A stretch of 64,000 bases of DNA from PRO6 sp035565775 (GCA_035565775.1 DATMRW010000028.1:1-64000), one strand, 5' to 3'. Counted from the first letter of the stretch, positions 7,114 through 16,514 are shown. Notes: generated from the sequence alone by a model not told the origin. A program made the numbers and translations.

Positions 7114-7886
7114 CTGCTCTCCGTTGTCGCCCTGTATGGGACAGAAGCGATTCGACCCGGATGCCGAGGGAGAATAGCGTCCGGCGTTAGAGAGCCAGCA
7201 GTTGCTCTAAAAGCACGCTACGATTCTCCATCGTGCTCAATAGCTGACTGTCTGTGATCGACACCAGTTCTACCGTTTGTCCTATATCCGACGAACGGCG
7301 GGTTTTGGGTGGCGACGAAAGCTCCCCGAACGGCCAATATGGGGTCGTATGGCGAACGTCCGCTATCGGCTCTCATTCGCCGAAACCAGACCGACCGCTG
7401 TCGGCCCCAATCGAGGCGTTGGGTAGATCGACGCTTAGCCGCAAAGAAGCATCCATTTGTTCGCATCGCGACGGGCAGTGCGGCAGCGCTCAAGAATGAC
7501 CGATCGCTGTCGTTGCTATAGGCAACTGTAGCCCAAGAGGTGTCTTGTCCCGGTTGCGCGCGCTCGGCGTCTGCTCGAGCGCCGCATTACGGTGCCGGAC
7601 GACTTCAGCCGTGCTCCGCTGCGAGGTCCTCGGCGTTGGGATCGCCCGGCGCGGTCGCCCAGGCGGCCTCGCAGCCGGCGCGCTGCCCGTCGAGGGCGCT
7701 TGCCGCGTCCCGCCGCGGAGGCGGCTTTCAACGGAGCCGTTCAGATGTGTCCCAGGGACGCTCCGAAGCGAACGATCAAGTCCGCCGCACGGGGGGCGGC
7801 GGACTTTGGCTAGCTTTGGGCCACACTATGGGTGAATCCGGTCATCCTATGAGAGCATTCACACACAAGAAGAAGCGCTCAGACGA
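7114..7886. other. Long intergenic region at the island/core boundary
   Basis: About 770 bases without a supportable gene. The left part (about 7320-7520) holds loosely repeated CCGCTATCGGC / CCGCTGTCGGCC segments, a type of non-coding repeat common in this bacterial group. The right part is very GC-rich. No tRNA, att site or second IS end was recognised, so the right border of the island is not defined. Confidence 0.5.
7778..7806 (-). terminator. Stem-loop downstream of nrdJ
   Basis: An 11-bp perfect inverted repeat (AAGTCCGCCGC at 7778-7788 with GCGGCGGACTT at 7796-7806) with a 7-base G-rich loop lies about 80 bases after the nrdJ stop. In the nrdJ direction no T tract follows, so it may end or stabilise the transcript rather than act as a classical terminator. 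Confidence 0.45.
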
Positions 7887-10800
7887 TCAACTGCACCCTG
7901 TAGTGGACCCGCAGGTGTCGCACTTCATGCAGGTGCCGTTGCGCACCAGCGTAAAGTTGCCGCACTCGGAGCACATCTCGCCTTCATAGCCCTTGGCCTT
8001 TGCCTCCGCGCGGCGCTCTGCGCGTGAGGGCGCCACGGCCGCAGCCGGAGCTGGCGCTGCAACCGCGACTTCTTCCGCCTTGCGGGCGGTCGCGGCCTGA
8101 GCGCCGCCTGCCGACATCGTGCCGCTGCCGATCGCAGTGACGTTGGCGCTGTCAGCCGGAGCAGGGGCCGGGTTGACGAGGCCAAGCCGGTCGCCGAGCG
8201 ACCGGGTGAGGCCTCGCGAGAGGAAGCGGCTGGCGACCTGGTTCTCCGGCGCGCGGCCCTCGCCGACGCCCTTGCCGAGCGCGTCGAAACCGGTCTCGTT
8301 GGGATCGACATGAGCAAGATCGAAGCGCGACAGGTAGCTCACCGCGAGCTCGCGGAAGACGTAGTCGAGGATCGAGGTTGCATACTTGATCGAGTCATTG
8401 CCCTGCACCGGACCGGCCGGCTCGAAGCGCGTGAAGGTGAAGGCGTCGACATATTCTTCGAGCGGCACGCCGTATTGCAGGCCGAGCGACACCGCGATCG
8501 CAAAATTGTTGATCAGCGAGCGTAGCGCCGCGCCTTCCTTGTGCATGTCGATGAAGATCTCGCCGAGGCGGCCGTCATCGTATTCGCCGGTGCGCAGATA
8601 GACCTTGTGGCCGCCGACGACCGCCTTCTGGGTGTAGCCCTTGCGGCGATCGGGCATGCGCTCGCGCTCGTGCATTACCACGATGCGCTCGACCAGCCGC
8701 TCAACGATCTTTTCCGAGACCTGCGCGGTGCGCGCCGCCATAGGTTTTTCGATCAGATTGTCGAGTGCCTCGTCGTCCTCCTCGTCGTCGGCGATGAGCT
8801 GCGCGTTAAGCGGCTGCGACAGTTTCGAGCCGTCGCGATAGAGCGCGTTGGCCTTCAGCGCGAGCTTCCACGACAAGAGGTAGGCCGCCTTGCAGTCCTC
8901 GACCGTCGCCTCGTTCGGCATGTTGATGGTCTTGGAGATCGCACCCGAGATGAAGGGCTGCGATGCGGCCATCATGCGGATGTGGCTCTCGACCGAGAGG
9001 TAGCGTTTGCCGATCTTGCCGCACGGATTGGCGCAGTCGAACACCGCGTAGTGCTCCTGCTTGAGGTGCGGGGCGCCTTCGACGGTCATCGCGCCGCAGA
9101 TGTGCAGGTTGGCGGCCTCGATTTCGCGCTTGTTGAAACCAAGCGCGGTGAGCAGGTCGAAGTCGGGAGAGGCGAGGGCCTCGGGCGCGATCTTCAGCGC
9201 GTCGCGCAAAAATTCTTCGCCGAACGTCCACTTGTTGAAGACGAACTTGATGTCGAAGGCGGTCGGCAGCAGCTTCTCGGCCTTGGCGACGGCTTCGTCG
9301 GTAAAACCCTTCGCCTTCAGCGTGGCGGCATTGATGCCGGGCGAATTGCTGAACGAGCCATGACCGACGGCATAGGCCTCAATCTCGGCAATCTCGTTCT
9401 CGCGGTAGCCGAGCGAGCGCAACGCCTCCGGCACCGCGCGGTTGATGATCTTGAAATAGCCGCCGCCCGCGAGCTTCTTGAACTTCACCAGCGCGAAGTC
9501 CGGCTCAATGCCAGTGGTGTCGCAGTCCATGACGAGGCCGATCGTGCCGGTCGGCGCGACGACGGTGGACTGGGCGTTGCGATAGCCATGGGCCTCGCCG
9601 AGGGCGAGGGCCTTGTCCCAGGCCCGGGCGGAATGGCTGGCGAGATTGCCGCCGAACTCGCCAAGCGTTGCGAGCGCCTTGAGGTCGAGCGCCACCGGCG
9701 TCTGCGACAGCTGCTCATAGCCGGCGAGTTCGCCATGCGCGGCGCGGCGATGGTTGCGCATCACGCGCAGCATCGGCTCGCGGTTCTTGGCGAACTCCTG
9801 GAACGGGCCGAGGCCCGCGGCGATCTCGGCCGAGGTGGCGTAGCTGATGCCGGTCATGATCGCGGAGAGGGCGCCGCAGATCGCACGGCCCTGCTCGGAG
9901 TCATAGGCGATGCCGGAGGACATCAGAAGGCCGCCGATATTGGCGAAGCCGAGGCCGAGGGTGCGGAATTCGTAAGAGAGCTGGGCAATCGCCTTGGACG
10001 GGAATTGCGCCATGGTGACGGAGATTTCGAGCACCAGCGTCCACAGGCGGACGGCGTGCTCATAGCTCTCGATGTCGAACGTGCCGGTCTTTGCGTCACG
10101 GAACGTCAAAAGGTTCAGCGAGGCAAGATTGCAGGCCGTGTCGTCGAGGAACATGTATTCCGAGCACGGGTTCGATGCGCGGATCTGTCCCGAGGCCGAG
10201 CAGGTGTGCCAGTCGTTGATCGTGGTGTGGTATTGCAGGCCGGGGTCGGCGGAGGCCCAGGCAGCCTGACCGATCTTCTCCCACAGCTCGCGCGCCTTCA
10301 GGGTCTTGGCGACCTTCTGCGGCTTGGTGCGCCAGCGCAGGTCCCAGTCTTCGTCAGATTCCACCGCCCGCAGGAATTCGTCGGTGACGCGAACGGAGTT
10401 ATTCGAGTTCTGCCCCGAGACGGTGAGGTAGGCTTCCGAATCCCAGTCGGTGTCGTAGATCGGGAATTCGATGTCCTTGTAGCCCTGCTTGGCGAACTGG
10501 ATGACGCGGCGGATGGCATTGTCTGCGACATGGGCGCGCCGGGCGAGCTTGATCTCGCGGCGCAGCGCCGGGTTCTTCTCCGGGTCGAAGCAGTCGTCGC
10601 CGGAGCCTTCGCAATTGACGCACGCCTTCATGATGGCGCGCAGATGCTTGCGGTTGATCTTCGAGCCGGTCACGAGCGAGGCGACCTTCTGCTCTTCGGT
10701 CACCTTCCAGTCGATGTAGTTTTCGATATCCGGATGATCGGCATCGACGATCACCATCTTGGCGGCGCGGCGGGTGGTGCCGCCCGACTTGATGGCGCCG

Positions 10801-11594
10801 GCGGCGCGATCGCCGATCTTGAGGAAACTCATCAGGCCCGACGACTTGCCGCCGCCGGAGAGCCTTTCGCCTTCACCGCGCAGGTTGGAGAAGTTGGAGC
10901 CGGTGCCGGAGCCGTATTTGAACAGGCGCGCCTCACGCACCCACAGGTCCATGATGCCGCCGTCGTTCACGAGGTCGTCGCTGACGGACTGGATGAAGCA
11001 GGCGTGCGGCTGCGGATGCTCGTAGGCCGATTTCGATTTGGTCAGCTTGCCGGTCTTGTAATCGACGTAGTAGTGGCCCTGGCCGGGGCCGTCGATGCCA
11101 TAGGCCCAGTGCAGCCCGGTGTTGAACCACTGCGGCGAGTTCGGCGCGGCCATCTGCATGGCGAGCATGTAGCGGTGCTCGTCATAGAAGGCGCGGGCGT
11201 CGTCTTCGCTGTCGAAGTAGCCGCCCTTCCAGCCCCAGTAGGTCCATGCGCCGGCGAGGCGATCGAACACCTGCTTGGCGGAGCGCTCGCTGCCGTACCG
11301 GTCGGCCTCCGGAAGTTCGGCGAGCGCGTCGGTATCGGGCACCGAGCGCCACAGCCACGACGGGACCGTCTCTTCCTCGACCTTCTTCAGGGCGACGGCA
11401 ACGCCGGCCTTGCGAAAATACTTTTGCGCGAGAACGTCGGACGCGACCTGCGACCAGAAGTCGGGCACTTCAACGTCGTCGAGGCGGAACACGGTCGAGC
11501 CGTCGGGATTCCGAATCTCGCTGTTGGTCAGCCGAAACGAAATGCCGGAATAGGGTGATTGGCCGTCCGTGGTGTAGCGTCGCTCGATCCGCAT
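7887..11594 (-). CDS. nrdJ: Adenosylcobalamin-dependent (class II) ribonucleotide reductase
   Basis: The 1235-residue enzyme reduces ribonucleotides to deoxyribonucleotides using a B12-derived radical and needs no oxygen. I start at ATG 11594 (MRIERRYTTDGQSPYSGISF), where the family begins; an extra 29 codons upstream look untranslated. The central part has the family barrel signatures such as NPCSEYMFLDDTACNLASLN and the N-SPQWFNTGLHWAYG segment. The C-terminus ends in a Cys-rich zinc-ribbon tail (CSECGNF...CMKCDTCG) typical of the long NrdJ form. It is monocistronic. A tandem NrdR-like site and a candidate promoter lie about 400-470 bases upstream, suggesting dNTP-controlled repression. Confidence 0.95.
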   Translation of the reverse strand: MRIERRYTTDGQSPYSGISFRLTNSEIRNPDGSTVFRLDDVEVPDFWSQVASDVLAQKYFRKAGVAVALKKVEEETVPSWLWRSVPDTDALAELPEADRYGSERSAKQVFDRLAGAWTYWGWKGGYFDSEDDARAFYDEHRYMLAMQMAAPNSPQWFNTGLHWAYGIDGPGQGHYYVDYKTGKLTKSKSAYEHPQPHACFIQSVSDDLVNDGGIMDLWVREARLFKYGSGTGSNFSNLRGEGERLSGGGKSSGLMSFLKIGDRAAGAIKSGGTTRRAAKMVIVDADHPDIENYIDWKVTEEQKVASLVTGSKINRKHLRAIMKACVNCEGSGDDCFDPEKNPALRREIKLARRAHVADNAIRRVIQFAKQGYKDIEFPIYDTDWDSEAYLTVSGQNSNNSVRVTDEFLRAVESDEDWDLRWRTKPQKVAKTLKARELWEKIGQAAWASADPGLQYHTTINDWHTCSASGQIRASNPCSEYMFLDDTACNLASLNLLTFRDAKTGTFDIESYEHAVRLWTLVLEISVTMAQFPSKAIAQLSYEFRTLGLGFANIGGLLMSSGIAYDSEQGRAICGALSAIMTGISYATSAEIAAGLGPFQEFAKNREPMLRVMRNHRRAAHGELAGYEQLSQTPVALDLKALATLGEFGGNLASHSARAWDKALALGEAHGYRNAQSTVVAPTGTIGLVMDCDTTGIEPDFALVKFKKLAGGGYFKIINRAVPEALRSLGYRENEIAEIEAYAVGHGSFSNSPGINAATLKAKGFTDEAVAKAEKLLPTAFDIKFVFNKWTFGEEFLRDALKIAPEALASPDFDLLTALGFNKREIEAANLHICGAMTVEGAPHLKQEHYAVFDCANPCGKIGKRYLSVESHIRMMAASQPFISGAISKTINMPNEATVEDCKAAYLLSWKLALKANALYRDGSKLSQPLNAQLIADDEEDDEALDNLIEKPMAARTAQVSEKIVERLVERIVVMHERERMPDRRKGYTQKAVVGGHKVYLRTGEYDDGRLGEIFIDMHKEGAALRSLINNFAIAVSLGLQYGVPLEEYVDAFTFTRFEPAGPVQGNDSIKYATSILDYVFRELAVSYLSRFDLAHVDPNETGFDALGKGVGEGRAPENQVASRFLSRGLTRSLGDRLGLVNPAPAPADSANVTAIGSGTMSAGGAQAATARKAEEVAVAAPAPAAAVAPSRAERRAEAKAKGYEGEMCSECGNFTLVRNGTCMKCDTCGSTTGCS

Positions 11595-12013
11595 TTCGAT
11601 ATTCCCGTCTTTGGCCAGCCGCTTCTCCGCGCCGACCCTTCTGCATTCAAGTGTATGAACCCGACCGTTGCCTGAGCGCACGCGGGTTCCGAATTTTTTC
11701 CGTCTCAGCCGGTATCTTTCCTCAGCCTCAAGACTGATCCTTTCAGTCCGTTACACGGCTGTCCCCGGACGTGGGGCCGCCGCTCGCTGGCGTCCTGCTG
11801 TTAACGCGGCGACCGGGCTTTCGAGCCAGGTCGATGATCCGCCGGGGCCAATGCACGCCGTTTGGCCGCACAACTCCAACTACACCACAGACAGGTCCGC
11901 GACCGGTTGCCGGAGGGCAAACGGGACAGCGACGTTCGATCCTTGAGGAATGACTGGCGCGGCAAAACTAAACGCGCCGGCTGGACCGAACACTAGTGCT
12001 TCTCCGCAGTCTC
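11595..12013 (-). other. Long leader upstream of nrdJ
   Basis: If transcription starts near the candidate promoter, the nrdJ leader is nearly 400 bases. It contains a GGCCAA...TTGGCC hairpin (11846-11867). I looked for the B12-box (GCCACTG) and other conserved cobalamin-riboswitch segments and found none. No small protein is obvious. Confidence 0.4.
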
Positions 12014-12060
12014 CGTCAAGGAATAGTGCGAACTCATGAACAGAGCACTAAATATGGTGC
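12014..12060 (-). promoter_or_regulatory. Candidate tandem NrdR operator and nrdJ promoter
   Basis: At 12045-12060 the sequence GCACTAAATATGGTGC closely fits the palindromic NrdR box (CACTA...TAGTG). A weaker copy with a good half (AATAGTGC) occupies 12014-12029, exactly 31 bp away, the roughly three-turn spacing of paired NrdR boxes. A TTGACG -35-like hexamer on the minus strand (12019-12014) lies inside the weak box, with a poor -10 (TAGTGT) 18 bases on. Repression of nrdJ by NrdR would follow; the site is about 450 bases from the start codon. Confidence 0.5.
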
Positions 12061-12358
12061 GATGAAGCGAAAAGGACAGGGCAGCAGCCGGAGAACTTCC
12101 ATTAAGTATCGGTGAGTCCTCGCCTAATCAAAACCGATCCGTGTCGCGCCGCGCGGCGTTCCCGCTGTTCACAGCCGGTCACCGATTGTTGAATAAATCG
12201 CTTGCGGTTTTGGCCGACTCGGCAGGCTCCGCAACCGCATGGGTGAGTTCCACAAATGTGCCTAGCGGGGCGGGGGATTTGCCGCCATCCTGCCTGCTGA
12301 GGGGAGGGGCGATTCGTCCGGCCGTCTCACGATCCCGTCGCCCGAACACAATCGAGCC
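12061..12358. other. Spacer between nrdJ control region and DMT transporter
   Basis: Nearly 300 bases with no supportable gene. They probably hold the promoter of the rightward transporter gene, but no convincing -35/-10 pair stands out. Confidence 0.35.
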
Positions 12359-13285
12359 ATGACCGCAGAAACAGAGGCGCGCGCAGCGTCCCGCGCGCAG
12401 CCGCCGCATCACCTTGCCCGCCATTCGACGGTCGGCCTCATGCTGCTGATGGTCACGTCGGTCGGCTGGGGGTTCAATTGGCCGATCGCCAAGCAGCTGA
12501 TCACGGAATTGCCGCCGCTGACGATGCGGGGCGGCACCGGCTTTGTCGGCGCGCTCCTGCTTGGCATCGTCGCCGTCATGGCCGGGCAGGGGCTGCACGT
12601 GCCGCGCAAGATGTGGGGCCGCCTTGTGCTTGGCGCCTTCCTCAGCGTCACTTGCTGGATGGGTCTGATGGGCCTCGCGCTGGTTTGGCTGCCGGCGGGC
12701 GAGACCGCGATGATTGCCTATACGATGCCGGTCTGGGCGTCGCTGCTGGCATGGCCGCTGCTCGGCGAGCGCCCGACCGTGCTGCGGGTCGCGGCGCTGG
12801 TCATGGCGTTCAGCGGCCTGTCGGTCATTTTTGGCGTTAACGGCATCTCGATCACCGCGGAAAAGCTTACCGGCTACATCATCTCATTGATCGGGGCGGC
12901 TACGTTCGCACTCGGCACCGTGCTTGCGAAAAAGCTGCCGACGAGCCTGCCGCCGCTTACCTCGGCGACCTGGCAGATCGGGCTCGGCTCACTGCCGGTC
13001 CTCTTTTGCGGGCTCCTGTTCGAGACCGCCGATTTCGGAAACGTCTCCCATCTCGGCGTCTGGCTGCTCGGCTACAGCGTCGTCATCCAGGTCTGTCTTG
13101 CCTATGCGTGCTGGTTCGCAGCGCTCGAGCGATTGCAGGCCTCGGTGGCCGCGATCGGCACGATGCTGATCCCGGTGATCGGCCTGTGCGCCTCTGCAAT
13201 GATGCTGGGGGAGCCGCTTGGCCTCAGTCAGATGGTGGCGCTTGCATTCACCGTTGCCGGCGTGGCGCTGGCGACCCGGAGCTGA
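12359..13285 (+). CDS. DMT-superfamily (EamA) transporter
   Basis: A 308-residue integral membrane protein with about ten hydrophobic segments after a 25-residue polar N-terminus. Two EamA repeats are visible: the first begins MLLMVTSVGWGFNWPIAKQL, and the second covers about 160-300 and ends with LIPVIGLCASAMMLGEPLGL. The GE near the end of each repeat is typical. EamA proteins export metabolites or amino acids; the substrate cannot be told. It stands alone between divergent nrdJ and convergent BA14K genes. Confidence 0.85.
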   Translation: MTAETEARAASRAQPPHHLARHSTVGLMLLMVTSVGWGFNWPIAKQLITELPPLTMRGGTGFVGALLLGIVAVMAGQGLHVPRKMWGRLVLGAFLSVTCWMGLMGLALVWLPAGETAMIAYTMPVWASLLAWPLLGERPTVLRVAALVMAFSGLSVIFGVNGISITAEKLTGYIISLIGAATFALGTVLAKKLPTSLPPLTSATWQIGLGSLPVLFCGLLFETADFGNVSHLGVWLLGYSVVIQVCLAYACWFAALERLQASVAAIGTMLIPVIGLCASAMMLGEPLGLSQMVALAFTVAGVALATRS

Positions 13286-13345
13286 AGGCAACCGAAAAAG
13301 CGCCGCCTGTTTTTGCAAACGGCGCTCTCACGCGAGCAGATCAAA

Positions 13346-13990
13346 TTACGGGCAAGGATGGCGCTGCCCGTCATATCCCAGATAAGTACCCGACTGCGGA
13401 TCATAGGATTTGAACCGGCGCATGCAGTAGGCGACCGAGCCGCCGCTGACCGGCACCGCCGGGGCGTTGTAGTAATACGGATCGTAGTAGTCGCCGTAAT
13501 AGTAGTCGTCGTAGTAGTAGGGGTAGGCTAGGGCGCTGCCGATCAGGGCTCCGCCGATGAACGGATAGTAGTTGCGGCGATTCCAGCCCCAGCCGGGTCT
13601 GCCGGACCAGCCGGGTCTACCGACCCAACGTCCGCCGGCAACGCGGGAACCTGGGGCGAAGCGCGGGCCGCCGCCCGGAGCCATCCCCACGCGCGGGCCA
13701 GCAGAACCGCCGCCGCGCATTCCCGGGCCGCCCATGGCGCCCATGCTTCCGCCAAAGCTGCCGCCTCGCATCCCGCCGCCCCCGAAACCACCGCCGCCGC
13801 GTCCACCGCCTCCAAAGCCACCGCCTCCGAAGCCGCCGCCGCCCATACCGCCTCCGAACCCACCGCCGCCGTGTCCACCGCCGCCACCGCCGCCCCCGCC
13901 GCCACCGCGCGCGTAGCTATAATCCGCAGTCATGACAGGCGCGGCCAAGGCCAGCGCAGCTACGACACCAATGATTTTGAGATATGACAT
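13346..13990 (-). CDS. Secreted Gly-rich BA14K-family protein
   Basis: I start at ATG 13990, which has GGAGAA upstream; the frame is open for another 130 codons but those do not look coding. The 214-residue product has a signal peptide (MSYLKIIGVVAALALAAPVM, cleavage near residue 28). A long Gly-rich region of GGGGFGGG-type repeats with Met/Phe/Arg follows, then a Tyr/Asp-rich hydrophobic stretch. The C-terminus CMRRFKSYDPQSGTYLGYDG is the BA14K signature, first described in a Brucella immunoreactive lectin-like antigen. It is probably periplasmic or surface-attached. The role is unknown. Confidence 0.8.
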   Translation of the reverse strand: MSYLKIIGVVAALALAAPVMTADYSYARGGGGGGGGGGGHGGGGFGGGMGGGGFGGGGFGGGGRGGGGFGGGGMRGGSFGGSMGAMGGPGMRGGGSAGPRVGMAPGGGPRFAPGSRVAGGRWVGRPGWSGRPGWGWNRRNYYPFIGGALIGSALAYPYYYDDYYYGDYYDPYYYNAPAVPVSGGSVAYCMRRFKSYDPQSGTYLGYDGQRHPCP

Positions 13991-14282
13991 CGGGGATTCT
14001 CCATCCTCGGTTTCAAATCGTCGTTGCATTGAAACAGACTTACAAATCAACAAATCGGTGGCGTATCCGTTCCAGGCGGCGAGAAGCTGCGGAGGTGGAT
14101 CATGCCGCGCTGGATGCGATTGCGAGGCTGCCGCGTTCTCATTCGTCCGCCTTTGCCGCCGCAACTTTGGACAACGGTGAGCATCGGCGGGCGCTTCCGC
14201 TCTCGTTGCCTGTGATGGCTGGACAAATCGCGCCGGGGCGTGCAAATCAGGGCGCGCGCAAATTCGGTACGGGATCTTGGTG
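13991..14282. other. Divergent spacer BA14K / NDUFA12
   Basis: About 290 bases that must contain the divergent promoters of the BA14K and NDUFA12 genes. No distinct motif or RNA was recognised. Confidence 0.35.
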
Positions 14283-14690
14283 ATGAAGCAGTTTTGGCTC
14301 AAATTTTTCACCTGGTGGAACAGCCAGACCTTCGGCACCCAGTTTTGGACCTGGCGGTTCGGTGAACTGGTTGGGACCGACGAGGCCGGCAACCGTTATT
14401 ATCGGACCGCCGGCGGCAAGATCGATCCGGTTTTGGGATTCGAGCGCCGTTGGGTGATCTACAACGGCTACGCCGATGCAAGCCGCGTGCCTCCGTCCTG
14501 GCACGGCTGGCTCCACCACACCGTGGATACGCCGCCGACCGTCGATGGCTACGTTCCGCGCGAGTGGGAAAAGCCGCATGTCCCGAACATGACCGGCACG
14601 CCCGCGGCCTATCGTCCGTCCGGCTCGACGCTGGCAAGCGGTCGTCGCCCCAAGGCGACCGGCGACTACCAGCCCTGGACGCCGGCCTGA
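14283..14690 (+). CDS. NDUFA12-type NADH:ubiquinone oxidoreductase accessory subunit
   Basis: The 135-residue protein (MKQFWLKFFTWWNSQTFGTQ) is the alphaproteobacterial homologue of mitochondrial complex I subunit NDUFA12 (B17.2). The family core is seen in GTDEAGNRYYR, FERRWVIYNGYADASRVPP and WHGWLHHTVD. TTG and GTG codons lie just upstream in frame; ATG 14283 is the simplest start. It is encoded away from the nuo operon, as usual. It is followed by the DUF2155 gene in the same direction. Confidence 0.93.
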   Translation: MKQFWLKFFTWWNSQTFGTQFWTWRFGELVGTDEAGNRYYRTAGGKIDPVLGFERRWVIYNGYADASRVPPSWHGWLHHTVDTPPTVDGYVPREWEKPHVPNMTGTPAAYRPSGSTLASGRRPKATGDYQPWTPA

Positions 14691-14885
14691 TTACAGGACC
14701 GGCATCGCAAGCGAGTCAGGATTCGCTTGGTGAATCCCCGTATCTTGCGAATTCCTGTCGTGAAGGTTGTGGCGCGCAATCTGTCTCGCCCTTCCGCCGC
14801 CGTATTCGGCGTGTTAACCGGGGACAGGAGCGACCCATCGCCGAAACGTGTCATCGGGCCCGAATGGTCGATTGAAGCGTCAGAC

Positions 14886-15809
14886 ATGTCCCGATCCAGC
14901 AGCCTCAGCCCCTTTGCTCTTTTCGTCGTCGCGAGTCTTGCGACGACAGGCCTGACCGCAACGGCTCTCGTTGCATCCAGCGTCGGGGCGCGCGCCCAGA
15001 TCGGAACAATATTTTCCGATCCGCCGCCGCGTCCGCCGGGCAGCATTCCGGGTGGACATCCCGTACCGGAATACGACGACGAAGAGGCGCCGGAGTTGCC
15101 GCCGCAGGGACGTCTATTACCCGCGCCGAATCAGCGCCGGGGTATCGGCGTGCCGCCGCCGGGAGCATTCCAGTCCCAGCCCCTGCCGCCGCCGCCCGGC
15201 ACAACCGTCGTGCCGCGCACCGCGCCGGAAACCGCAACGGCGCCTGCCGCAAGACCCGCGCCCCAGGCACAGCCGCCGGCAGGCCCGGCCGATGCGAAGG
15301 CCGCCCCGCCATCGCCCGCCACGCTGCAGCCCGGCGACGAGATTGTGACCGCGCCGCCATCTGAAAAGATTCGCAACAAGAAGGCGGTGTTTGCCGGTCT
15401 CGACAAGATCACCGGCCGCATCATCAGCTTCGATACCGACATCGGCGAGACAGTGCAGTTCGGCGCGCTGCGCGTCAAAACCGACGCCTGCTACACGCGC
15501 CCGGCCACGGAAGCTGCGAACACCGACGCGTTTGTGGAAGTCGAGGAGATCACGCTTCAGGGTGAAGTGAAGCGCATCTTCTCCGGCTGGATGTTCGCCG
15601 CGAGCCCCGGCCTGCATGGTGTCGAGCACCCGGTTTACGACGTGTGGCTGACTGACTGCAAAATGCCGGAATCGACCGTCGCCGCAACGCAGGCGGAGGC
15701 CCAGCCCAAGGCTGCCCAGCCCGTGCCGCCGCTGCAGCAGAAACGCGCCGCACCCCAGCGCCAGCCAGCGCAGCCGCGCTATCAGCCACTTCCGCCGTTC
15801 CAGCAATAA
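14886..15809 (+). CDS. DUF2155 periplasmic protein
   Basis: I start at ATG 14886 (MSRSSSLSPFALFVVASLAT), which gives a clear signal peptide ending near ARA-Q. The 307-residue product has a Pro/Ala-rich linker (about 40-155). The DUF2155 domain then begins KIRNKKAVFAGLDKITGRII and includes FGALRVKTDACYTRP, EVEEITLQGEVKRIFSGWMF and the closing VYDVWLTDCK. A Pro/Gln-rich tail follows. This conserved alphaproteobacterial family sits between NDUFA12 and aat in related genomes. Its function is unknown; the two conserved Cys suggest a disulfide. Confidence 0.88.
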   Translation: MSRSSSLSPFALFVVASLATTGLTATALVASSVGARAQIGTIFSDPPPRPPGSIPGGHPVPEYDDEEAPELPPQGRLLPAPNQRRGIGVPPPGAFQSQPLPPPPGTTVVPRTAPETATAPAARPAPQAQPPAGPADAKAAPPSPATLQPGDEIVTAPPSEKIRNKKAVFAGLDKITGRIISFDTDIGETVQFGALRVKTDACYTRPATEAANTDAFVEVEEITLQGEVKRIFSGWMFAASPGLHGVEHPVYDVWLTDCKMPESTVAATQAEAQPKAAQPVPPLQQKRAAPQRQPAQPRYQPLPPFQQ

Positions 15810-15830
15810 GTCCGTTGGACTTTGCGGCGC

Positions 15831-16514
15831 TCAGCCGCCGGGCCATTTCGCGATGATCTCCAGCGCGCGCGCCCCGGTAAACGCCGGCTCGTTCGCGTTC
15901 GGCGCGAATGAAGCTTCTTGCGTGATCGCCTGACCGAGCAGCGACAGGTAGCGCTGCCGTGAAACTTCGATCGCTCCGAACTGGCGCAGATGCTCCGTCA
16001 CAAACTGGGTATCGAGCAGCGTGAAGCCGCGCGCCATCAGGCGGGAGACGAGGTGGACCAGCGCGACCTTCGAGGCATCGCGCGCAAGATGGAACATGCT
16101 CTCGCCGAAGAACGCACGGCCGAGCGAAATGCCGTAGAGCCCGCCGACAAGCGTGCCCTCGCTCCACACCTCGATGCTGTGGCCAAAGCCCATCGCATGG
16201 AGCTGGCCATAGAGCTCGCGGATGCGACCGTTGATCCAGGTGTTTTCCCGGCCGTCAGCCGGGGCCGCACAATTGGCGATGACGCTGTCAAAGGCCTCGT
16301 TCTCCGTGACCACGTAGAAGTCGCTGCGGACCGTGCGGGCGAGGCGGCCGGGGACGTGAAAACCCCTGAACGGAATGATGCCGCGCCGTTCGGGTTCGAC
16401 CCAGAACAGCGAGGGATCGTCTGCCGACTCGGACATCGGGAAGATGCCGCAGGCATAGGCCCGCAGCAGAATCTCGGGGGTGATTTCGAACGAGCCTGAA
16501 TGTCGCGACGTCAT
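15831..16514 (-). CDS. aat: Leucyl/phenylalanyl-tRNA--protein transferase
   Basis: The 227-residue cytoplasmic enzyme adds Leu or Phe from aminoacyl-tRNA to N-terminal Arg/Lys, creating N-degrons for ClpS/ClpAP. Family hallmarks are LLRAYACGIFPMSES near the start, FWVEPERRGIIP, YGISLGRAFFGESMF, and LLDTQFVTEHLRQFGA. Length is normal. It lies 16 bases downstream of the Rec-kinase gene on the same strand and may share its transcript, though the functions are unrelated. Confidence 0.96.
   Translation of the reverse strand: MTSRHSGSFEITPEILLRAYACGIFPMSESADDPSLFWVEPERRGIIPFRGFHVPGRLARTVRSDFYVVTENEAFDSVIANCAAPADGRENTWINGRIRELYGQLHAMGFGHSIEVWSEGTLVGGLYGISLGRAFFGESMFHLARDASKVALVHLVSRLMARGFTLLDTQFVTEHLRQFGAIEVSRQRYLSLLGQAITQEASFAPNANEPAFTGARALEIIAKWPGG

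Noticed and set aside
7545..7835. Arg-rich open frames in the spacer before nrdJ
   Set aside because: Frames are open in several phases at once, as in GC-rich non-coding DNA, and lack ribosome sites.
8541..11558. Open frame of about 1000 codons on the plus strand opposite nrdJ
   Set aside because: It is the antisense frame of a well-conserved gene in high-GC DNA; composition is Arg/Gly/Ala/Val-rich without any recognisable domain.
11595..12013. Possible cobalamin riboswitch before nrdJ
   Set aside because: Neither the B12-box nor the conserved flanking segments were found by eye.
13572..13916. Pro-rich frame opposite the Gly-rich BA14K protein
   Set aside because: The Pro repeats are simply the complement of Gly codons.
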